This document shows positions 56,501-64,000 of a stretch of 64,000 bases of DNA, piece after piece. How positions within the stretch are numbered: the stretch's first letter is position 1; each line of letters opens with the position of its first letter. The stretch covers positions 1 through 64,000 of the forward strand of contig NZ_FOTI01000005.1 in the NCBI RefSeq assembly GCF_900114545.1, read 5' to 3'. The notes below the pieces were generated by a model. The model made no database searches and was not told where the DNA came from. It was given only the letters and a program-made list of their open reading frames with translations. Origin of the DNA: Halanaerobium salsuginis. Its GTDB lineage: Bacteria > Bacillota > Halanaerobiia > Halanaerobiales > Halanaerobiaceae. Made by a program: the position numbers and the translations under genes.

Positions 56501-57622
56501 ATGGCTAAAGTTGCTGAAGTGATTCAATTAATGGGAGAGTTTGCACCAACTTCTTTAGCGGAAGATTGGGATAACGTAGGCTTGCAGGTTGGTGATCAAA
56601 ATACTGAAGTTAAAAATGTATTACTTGCACTTGATTTAAGAGAAGGTCTCGTCCAGGAAGCAATTGCTAAAGATTGCAATCTAATTATTACTCATCATCC
56701 ATTGATTTTTAAAGGTATTAAGACAGTAACAGAATCAAGTTATACTGGTCGATTAATTCGAGACTTAATTAAAAATGAAATAGCTGTATTTTCTGCTCAT
56801 ACTAATCTTGATATTAGTTCAAATGGGTTAAATGATTTTTTGATTAAAAAACTACCGGTTAAGAATATAGAGGTTTTAAGTTCAACTAAAAGTAAAAACT
56901 ATTATAAACTGGTTACTTTTATTCCTGAATCAGAACTAAAAACTGTTAAAAATGCTCTTTATGAAGCTGGCGCAGGGAAATATAACAATTATAGTCATAG
57001 TGGCTTTTTTCAGGCGGGAAAGGGTAATTTTAAACCTCTTGCTGAGTCTGAACCATATATGGGTATTAAAAATAAAATAAACGAAGTTGCTGAAGTAAGA
57101 TTTGAAACAATAGTTGCGTCTAATAAGTTAGCTCAGGTTAAGAAAGCTTTATTAAAAAATCATCCTTATGAAGAACCAGCCTGGGATTTATTTGAACTTA
57201 AAAATTTATCAATTATAGAAGGCTTGGGAAGAATTGCTGTTTTAACAGAAGAATATAAGTTTTCAGAATTGCTGCCTCTTATCAAAGAATCTTTTCAGCT
57301 GCCTGTACTTAAATATAGTGGCCAGCTTGAACAAAAAATAAAAAAAATAGCTCTTTGTAGTGGCAGTGGAGCAGATTTTATTCAAACTGCTGCTTATCAA
57401 GGAGCAGATCTTTATTTAACAGGAGATGTTAAGTTTCATCAGGCTCAATTGGCAGAAGAACTTAATTTAAACTTAATTGATTTTGGCCATTATGATAGTG
57501 AAAAACATGTTGCTGATTTATTGGCCAGAGAACTATCTAGACGAGCAACTAGAAGCAGTTTTGCTTCAGTCAAATTTTATAAATCTGAACTTAATACTAA
57601 TCCCTGGTCCTATCAGGTTTAA
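56501..57622 (+). CDS. Nif3-like dinuclear metal protein (YqfO)
   Basis: A 373-residue member of the Nif3/YqfO family with the inserted central PII-like domain (about 135-230, YYKLVTFIPESELKTVKNALYEAGAGK) that distinguishes the Bacillus form. Metal ligands are in LIITHHPLIFKG near the N-terminus, SAHTNLD, and TGDVKFHQA and FGHYDSEK near the C-terminus. The family forms hexamers with two metals each; function is not settled, though GTP cyclohydrolase-like activity was proposed. GGAGGAG before the ATG. In Bacillus a tRNA methyltransferase gene (trmK) lies between rpoD and this gene; here the tRNA does. Confidence 0.92.
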   Translation: MAKVAEVIQLMGEFAPTSLAEDWDNVGLQVGDQNTEVKNVLLALDLREGLVQEAIAKDCNLIITHHPLIFKGIKTVTESSYTGRLIRDLIKNEIAVFSAHTNLDISSNGLNDFLIKKLPVKNIEVLSSTKSKNYYKLVTFIPESELKTVKNALYEAGAGKYNNYSHSGFFQAGKGNFKPLAESEPYMGIKNKINEVAEVRFETIVASNKLAQVKKALLKNHPYEEPAWDLFELKNLSIIEGLGRIAVLTEEYKFSELLPLIKESFQLPVLKYSGQLEQKIKKIALCSGSGADFIQTAAYQGADLYLTGDVKFHQAQLAEELNLNLIDFGHYDSEKHVADLLARELSRRATRSSFASVKFYKSELNTNPWSYQV

Positions 57623-57643
57623 GGATTAACTTGAGTAGATTGC

Positions 57644-57672
57644 TTGACATATTTAAAAACTGATGTTATACT
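57644..57672 (+). promoter_or_regulatory. rnpB promoter
   Basis: Perfect TTGACA (57644-57649), 17-base spacer, TATACT (57667-57672), five of six to consensus. Start near 57679, just before the RNase P RNA. Confidence 0.85.
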
Positions 57673-57679
57673 TTTATAT

Positions 57680-58027
57680 GGTAAAAAAATAAGTTAATCA
57701 GATGGTTGCATCTCTTTTGAGATGAGGAAAGTCCGAGCTCCACAGGATAGGATGCCGGGTAACGCCCGGTGGAGGTAACTCCCAGGCTAGTGCCACAGAA
57801 ATATACCGCCTTTTAATTAAGGTAAGGGTGAAAAGGTAAGGTAAGAGCTTACCGGGTTTCAGGTAACTGGAATGCCAGGTAAACCCCATCTGGAGTAAGT
57901 CCAAATAGGGAGATATAAGGGTGATCCGCCTTTCTCCGGGTTAGGACGCTGGAGTAAATAGGCAACTGTTTACCTAGATAGATGACCATCAAGACAGAAC
58001 TCGGCTTATAGATTGACTTATTTTTTT
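57680..58027 (+). ncRNA. rnpB: RNase P RNA
   Basis: Catalytic RNA that removes 5' leaders from tRNA precursors. Conserved core seen: GAGGAAAGTCCGAGCTCCAC near 57721-57740, GCCACAGAAA near 57792, GGGTGAAAAGGTAAGGTAAG near 57826, and GACAGAACTCGGCTTATAG near 57993-58011, which forms the P4 partner. Helix P1 is TAAGTTAATC (from 57690) with GATTGACTTA (58011-58020); it ends in seven T and doubles as the terminator. End positions are approximate. Confidence 0.96.
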
Positions 58028-58075
58028 GATTATTATATTTTCAATTTTTATAAAACTCAAAAAAGAGGTGGCTAG

Positions 58076-58285
58076 ATGAAAGAAACTGTTTTGAAAGCAA
58101 TTAATTATATAAATACAGCAGTAAATAAATCAAACCAGTTTAATGATTATTCTCCTGAAATGAGTAATCGAGTCTTAGATAATCGTATTATTACTCTGGA
58201 AGGTTACATAAGATATATTGAAAGAGAAGCACTTCCGAAATTAAAGAGTTTAGTCAATAATTTAGAGGAGGTTAGTAATGGTTGA
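58076..58285 (+). CDS. Small unknown protein, first of a tandem pair
   Basis: A 69-residue, probably helical soluble protein of no family I know. Good ribosome site AAAAGAGGTGG before the ATG and tight overlap (8 bases) with the next gene argue that it is real. No signal, membrane helix or Cys. Its C-terminal part aligns with the next protein at a 2-residue offset: both have an E-x-[YF]-I segment and a K-L-x-S-L-[VI]-x-x-L segment, and both share Val5, Ile9 and Tyr11. They may be diverged duplicates. Confidence 0.75.
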   Translation: MKETVLKAINYINTAVNKSNQFNDYSPEMSNRVLDNRIITLEGYIRYIEREALPKLKSLVNNLEEVSNG

Positions 58286-58487
58286 TCAGGTATACTATAA
58301 GATTCAATATCCTCTAAAAAAAGCAATTGATTTAATGAAAGATATAGATAATTGTGAGGCTGGAGATATCAGTCAGTCTCTTTCAGATTATGAAGTAGAA
58401 GCAATTGAAGATTTTATCAATAATTGGAATAATGAAGGTAAAGAGAAACTAGTTAGCTTAATCAGCCAATTACGGGCTAGTAAATAA
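58278..58487 (+). CDS. Small unknown protein, second of a tandem pair
   Basis: A 69-residue acidic, helical protein of no family I know, equal in length to the gene before it and translationally coupled to it (GAGGAGG inside the first gene). It has a single Cys (C26). Similarity to the first protein is weak but in register over the C-terminal 30 residues. Located between rnpB and yebC; no functional hint from neighbours. Confidence 0.75.
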   Translation: MVDQVYYKIQYPLKKAIDLMKDIDNCEAGDISQSLSDYEVEAIEDFINNWNNEGKEKLVSLISQLRASK

Positions 58488-58498
58488 GAGTATTATTC

Positions 58499-58530
58499 AG
58501 CCATGGCTTTTAGTCATGGTTTTATTTATT
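58499..58530 (+). terminator. Probable terminator after the small-protein pair
   Basis: AGCCATG (58499-58505) and CATGGTT (58515-58521) form a 7-pair stem with one wobble, followed by TTTATTTATT. Short stem and interrupted T-run make it weak. Confidence 0.5.
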
Positions 58531-58546
58531 GTTATAACTGCTAATA

Positions 58547-58575
58547 TTGAAATACTGGAATAATTATGGTACAAT
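58547..58575 (+). promoter_or_regulatory. yebC promoter
   Basis: TTGAAA (58547-58552), 17-base spacer, TACAAT (58570-58575), 34 bases before the yebC start. Confidence 0.65.
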
Positions 58576-58608
58576 AAACTGCAAACTGATTTATAAGGAG
58601 GTTGAATT

Positions 58609-59373
58609 ATGGCTGGACATTCCAAATGGGCTAATATCAAACATAAAAAACAAAAAGAAGATAAAAGAAGAGGTAAATTATTTTCAAAATTAAGCCGGAA
58701 AATTGCTGTAGCTGCTCGACAGGGTGGTGGGGATCCTGAAATGAATTCAGATCTCAGAATGGCAATTCAGAAAGCAAAAGATAATAATATGCCTAATGAT
58801 AATATTGAAAGAGCTATTAAAAGAGGAACAGGAAATCTTGATGGTTTAACCTATGAATCTTTTGTTTACGAAGGTTATGGACCAGGTGGAGTAGCAATTT
58901 ACATGGATATTATGACTGATAATCGGAATCGTACTGCTGCTGAAGTGCGTCATATTCTAGATAAAAATGGTGGTAATCTTGGTTCTAATGGCTGTGTTGC
59001 CTGGATGTTTCAAAGGAAAGGTGAGTTAGTACTTGACTTAAGTGAATTTGAAGTTGGGGAAGATGAGCTTTTATTAGAAGCACTTGAGGCTGGGGCAGAA
59101 GATCTTGAATATGGAGAAGAAGATGCAGTTATTTATACTGATCCTGCTAATTATGAAGATGCCAGAAAAGCATTAGAAGAAGCAGGGTATGAATTTGAAT
59201 CGGCTGATCTAGCAATGGTTCCAGATAATGAAGTCAGTCTTGATAAAAAGGATGCCAAAAAAATGCTGAGATTGATGGATCAACTTGAGGATCATGATGA
59301 TATTCAGGAAGTATATTCTAATTTTGATATTTCTGATGAAATCCAGGCTGAGCTTGAAGCTGAAGATAATTAA
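58609..59373 (+). CDS. yebC: YebC/PmpR family regulatory protein
   Basis: A 254-residue protein of the YebC family, reported both as transcription regulators and as factors that help ribosomes through proline stretches. Seen: MAGHSKWANIKHKK, the KLSRKIAVAARQGGGDPEMNSDLRMAIQKAKDNNMP helical block, YEGYGPGGVAIYMDIMTDNRNRT, and RHILDKNGGNLGSNGCVAWMF. The C-terminal domains are strongly acidic. AAGGAGG before the ATG. Usually next to ruvC, as here. Confidence 0.96.
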   Translation: MAGHSKWANIKHKKQKEDKRRGKLFSKLSRKIAVAARQGGGDPEMNSDLRMAIQKAKDNNMPNDNIERAIKRGTGNLDGLTYESFVYEGYGPGGVAIYMDIMTDNRNRTAAEVRHILDKNGGNLGSNGCVAWMFQRKGELVLDLSEFEVGEDELLLEALEAGAEDLEYGEEDAVIYTDPANYEDARKALEEAGYEFESADLAMVPDNEVSLDKKDAKKMLRLMDQLEDHDDIQEVYSNFDISDEIQAELEAEDN

Positions 59374-59427
59374 GTTGTTTTAATCAGATTTTAATAATTA
59401 TACGATAAAATAATTGTAGATTTTAAT

Positions 59428-59459
59428 AAGACACTGTTTAACAGTGTCTTTATTTTTTT
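59428..59459 (+). terminator. Intrinsic terminator after yebC
   Basis: AAGACACTGT (59428-59437) and ACAGTGTCTT (59441-59450) form a perfect 10-pair stem with a TTA loop, followed by TATTTTTTT. Confidence 0.93.
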
Positions 59460-59484
59460 GTTTTAATCTCAATCTAGACTATGA

Positions 59485-59512
59485 TATAATAAATTCAAAC
59501 ATTAGTTTGAAT
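59485..59512 (+). promoter_or_regulatory. ruvC -10 region with LexA-like inverted repeat
   Basis: TATAAT at 59485-59490 without a strong -35. Right after it is a perfect inverted repeat ATTCAAAC-ATTA-GTTTGAAT (59493-59512). Its centre CAAAC-N4-GTTTG has the same spacing as the Bacillota LexA (DinR) box CGAAC-N4-GTTCG and matches 8 of 10 defined bases. It would overlap the transcription start of ruvCAB, which are damage-inducible genes in Bacillus. Regulator identity is inferred. Confidence 0.5.
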
Positions 59513-59526
59513 GGGGTGTAATTAAT

Positions 59527-60024
59527 TTGCGAATTTTAGGAATTGATCCCGGGCTGGCCACTATAGGTTATGCTCTGGTTGATAAAGAAACAAATCATTT
59601 TGATGTTTTAGAATATGGCGTTATTAAAACTGCAGCTGGTAAAAAAGATAGTGAGAGATTGTCCATTATTTATCGTAACATTAAAGAATTAATCACTGAA
59701 TTTGAGCCAGAACAGATGGCAGTAGAAGAACTATTTTTTAATAAGAATGTTAAAACAGCAATTTCAGTTGGTCAAGCTAGAGGCGTTATTTTGCTGGCTG
59801 GTGCAGAAGCAGAGCTTAAAATTGCTGAGTATACTCCATTGCAGATTAAACAGGCTGTTGTCGGCTATGGAAGAGCTGATAAGCGACAGGTTCAATTAAT
59901 GGTACAGTCTTTATTAAGTTTATCAGAATTACCCCGACCTGATGATGCAGCTGATGCTTTAGCTGTTTCTATTTGTCATGGTCATGTTTATAGTGCTCAT
60001 TCTGGATGGGAGGAAAGACTATGA
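59527..60024 (+). CDS. ruvC: Holliday junction resolvase RuvC
   Basis: Cuts four-way DNA junctions. 165 residues, RNase H-like fold: Asp7 in LGIDPGLA, the catalytic Glu in AVEELFF, and Asp139/Asp140/Asp143 in RPDDAADALAV complete the acidic site. TTG start after GGGGTG. Overlaps ruvA by 4 bases (ATGA). Confidence 0.96.
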   Translation: MRILGIDPGLATIGYALVDKETNHFDVLEYGVIKTAAGKKDSERLSIIYRNIKELITEFEPEQMAVEELFFNKNVKTAISVGQARGVILLAGAEAELKIAEYTPLQIKQAVVGYGRADKRQVQLMVQSLLSLSELPRPDDAADALAVSICHGHVYSAHSGWEERL

Positions 60025-60623
60025 TAGGTTATTTAGCTGGTGAAGTTATTTATTTAGAAGCTGGCACAGCAATTATTGAAATTAATGGGGTAGGTTATGA
60101 GGTCGAATTGGCCGGCTTTAAAACTATGCCTGTTCCTGGATCTGAAATAGAAGTCCACATTTATACATATGTACGAGAAGATGCTTTAAAATTATTTGCT
60201 TTTCCAGAACGAGAAGCGAAAGAATTATTTGAAATTTTAATTACAGTTAATGGAATTGGTCCTAGTGCAGGTTTAAATATTTTAAATACAATGCCAGCTG
60301 AACGATTTATTGCTGCAATTATGGAAAAGAATGAGCTTGTCTTAAAAGAAATATCTGGAATTGGTCCTAAAACAGCTCAACGTTTAATTTTAGAGCTGGA
60401 AAGTAAATTAGTAGATTTTCATGCTGATCATTTTACAGCTGGCAATTCTGCTCAGCTAGAAATTACAGCACAGGAACGTCAGGACATAATCGATGCTTTA
60501 ACTGCTCTTGGCTATCAAATTACAGAAATTAATAAAGCTTTACGAGAACTTGATTTAACAGCAGAGGCAGCAGTTTCTGAAAAAATAAGACTAGTTTTAA
60601 GTTATCTTGGTAAGGAGAGATAG
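60021..60623 (+). CDS. ruvA: Holliday junction branch-migration protein RuvA
   Basis: Binds the junction and recruits RuvB. 200 residues: N-terminal OB fold (about 1-62), tandem helix-hairpin-helix motifs ([16 protein letters not shown] and [20 protein letters not shown]), and a C-terminal RuvB-contacting domain (about 152-200). The ATG at 60021, 7 bases from GGGAGG, is chosen over the in-frame upstream ATG at 60006. Confidence 0.96.
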   Translation: MIGYLAGEVIYLEAGTAIIEINGVGYEVELAGFKTMPVPGSEIEVHIYTYVREDALKLFAFPEREAKELFEILITVNGIGPSAGLNILNTMPAERFIAAIMEKNELVLKEISGIGPKTAQRLILELESKLVDFHADHFTAGNSAQLEITAQERQDIIDALTALGYQITEINKALRELDLTAEAAVSEKIRLVLSYLGKER

Positions 60624-60625
60624 TA

Positions 60626-61627
60626 ATGGAAAATGAAAGAAGAATTGTTTCTCCTAAAAAGAAAAAGGATGATAATGCAGTTGATCGTGGTTTAAGACCG
60701 GATAGTATTGCCGATTATATTGGGCAATCTAAATCAAAGGAGAAGTTAAAGATATTTATCCAGGCGGCCCGGGATCGCCAGGAGGCTCTCGACCATGTTT
60801 TGCTTTATGGACCTCCAGGCCTCGGTAAAACTACTCTGGCAGCTATTATTGCGAATGAGCTTAATGTTAATATTCACCAGACTTCTGGCCCGGCGATTGA
60901 GAGACCAGGAGATTTGGCTTCTATTTTAACTAATCTTCAGCCACATGATGTTTTATTTATTGATGAAATTCATAGATTAAATAAAATGGTAGAAGAGGTT
61001 CTTTATCCAGCTATGGAGGATTATTGTCTTGATATTATTATTGGCAAAGGTCCCAGTGCTAGATCTGTAAGACTTGACCTGGCACCTTTTACTTTAGTTG
61101 CAGCTACGACTAAAGCAGGGCGACTTAGTTCTCCTCTGCGGGATAGATTTGGAGTGATTAATCGTTTAGAGTTTTATAATCAAGCTGAGCTGCAGGAAAT
61201 TGTAGTACGTTCTGCCCGGGTTTTAGATATAGAAATAATAACTCAGGGAGCATTAGAGATAGCCCGCCGTTCTAGAGGTACGCCGCGTATTGCGAATAGA
61301 TTATTAAAAAGAGTAAGAGATTTTGCAGAAGTAAAAGCAGATGGTATAATTAATCAAGAAGTTGTTGACTCAGCGTTAAAGCTCTTGGAAATTGACAAGC
61401 TTGGGCTTGACAGAATTGATCATAAGCTCTTAAAAACAATTATGCTGAAATTTTCTGGTGGACCAGTTGGTTTAAATACTCTGGCCGCTGCAATTAGTGA
61501 AGAAACAGAGACTATTGAAGATGTTTATGAACCTTATCTACTGCAGCTTGGATTTTTAGAAAGAACACCGCGAGGGCGAGTGGCTACTGCAAAAGCTTAC
61601 CAGCATTTAGGAATTGAAAAAAAATAG
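60626..61627 (+). CDS. ruvB: Holliday junction helicase RuvB
   Basis: AAA+ motor of branch migration. 333 residues. Walker [10 protein letters not shown] at 62-70, Walker [10 protein letters not shown], sensor 1 AATTKAG, arginine finger region SPLRDRFGV, and a C-terminal winged helix (about 255-333) with [12 protein letters not shown] and [16 protein letters not shown]. Two bases after ruvA. Confidence 0.98.
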   Translation: MENERRIVSPKKKKDDNAVDRGLRPDSIADYIGQSKSKEKLKIFIQAARDRQEALDHVLLYGPPGLGKTTLAAIIANELNVNIHQTSGPAIERPGDLASILTNLQPHDVLFIDEIHRLNKMVEEVLYPAMEDYCLDIIIGKGPSARSVRLDLAPFTLVAATTKAGRLSSPLRDRFGVINRLEFYNQAELQEIVVRSARVLDIEIITQGALEIARRSRGTPRIANRLLKRVRDFAEVKADGIINQEVVDSALKLLEIDKLGLDRIDHKLLKTIMLKFSGGPVGLNTLAAAISEETETIEDVYEPYLLQLGFLERTPRGRVATAKAYQHLGIEKK

Positions 61628-61661
61628 GATAGTAAAAGACTTATTTTGGAGGTTTAAAGTA

Positions 61662-63819
<2,158 letters not shown>

Positions 63820-63925
63820 AAAGCAAGCTTTGTTTTCAAAATAATATTGTTAATTTAGCAGGAAAATTAACTTAATTGTTGAATTAATTTTAGGAGAGAA
63901 AAAAATTAAAATAGGAGGATCATTA

Positions 63926-64000
63926 ATGGAATATTTATATGCAATTTTACCATGGGTACTGATTTTTGGTATTTTCTGGTTCTTTTTAATCAGACCTCAA
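63926..64000 (+). CDS. yajC: Preprotein translocase subunit YajC (3' end outside window)
   Basis: Only the first 25 codons are visible. They encode a membrane helix (about 5-22) ending in FLIRPQ, the YajC hallmark. YajC associates with SecDF during protein export. AGGAGG at 63914-63919 supports the ATG. The gene follows tgt in many bacteria. Confidence 0.85.
   Translation, partial: MEYLYAILPWVLIFGIFWFFLIRPQ

Overview
The window is one continuous stretch of bacterial chromosome. It is A+T-rich (roughly two thirds by eye), and almost every gene lies on the + strand with purine-rich Shine-Dalgarno sites and frequent TTG or GTG starts. Gene content and order match the conserved yqe-yqf region of Bacillota (nadD-yqeK-rsfS, comEA-comEC-holA-rpsT-lepA-hemW-hrcA-grpE-dnaK-dnaJ, yqeY-nfeD-floA, phoH-pgpH-ybeY-dgkA-cdd-era-recO-glyQS-ppsR, dnaG-rpoD, ruvCAB-queA-tgt-yajC). 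The clostridia-like gene set, FeoAB, cobalamin-dependent MetH, and the absence of the sporulation genes usually interleaved here suggest an anaerobic, non-sporulating Bacillota such as Halanaerobium. That taxonomic call is inference.

Layout. 1-540 is the 3' end of an IS4-type transposase. 541-5085 is a methionine operon (metF, a stand-alone MetH reactivation domain, truncated metH) behind a SAM-I riboswitch. 5112-10575 is nadD-yqeK-LCP-rsfS-leuS. 10638-12995 is a feoAB iron-uptake operon with a Fur-like site in its promoter and a previously unlisted 52-aa Cys-rich gene at its end, followed by an RseC-like protein and a MATE exporter. 14998-17053 is a T-box-controlled argF plus a GNAT acetyltransferase. 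17375-19447 holds a patatin-like lipase, a Gin-like zinc protein and uridine kinase. 19574-23790 is the competence block comEA-comEC-holA; the N-terminus of comEC looks broken.

23902-33129 covers rpsT (the only convincing minus-strand gene), lepA-hemW, the CIRCE-controlled hrcA-grpE-dnaK-dnaJ heat-shock operon and rsmE. 33122-38368 is mtaB, a HIT protein, yqeY, nfeD-floA and an unrecognised acidic membrane-anchored protein. 38500-46590 is phoH-pgpH-ybeY, a fused undecaprenol kinase/PAP2-like protein, a CBS membrane protein, a DUF3048 lipoprotein, cdd and era. 46731-56172 is deoC, recO, glyQS, ppsR, dgt, dnaG and rpoD. A CAU tRNA, the Nif3-like yqfO, RNase P RNA and two small tandem unknown genes follow, then yebC, ruvCAB, queA, tgt and the start of yajC.

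Most genes are housekeeping. The parts deserving a second look are the small Cys-rich gene after feoB, the DgkA-PAP2 fusion, the disrupted comEC start, the two 69-aa genes after rnpB, the protein after FloA, the candidate operators for feoAB and ruvCAB, and the pattern of missing sporulation genes. I did not find a convincing multi-gene novel defence or biosynthetic system, CRISPR array or prophage.
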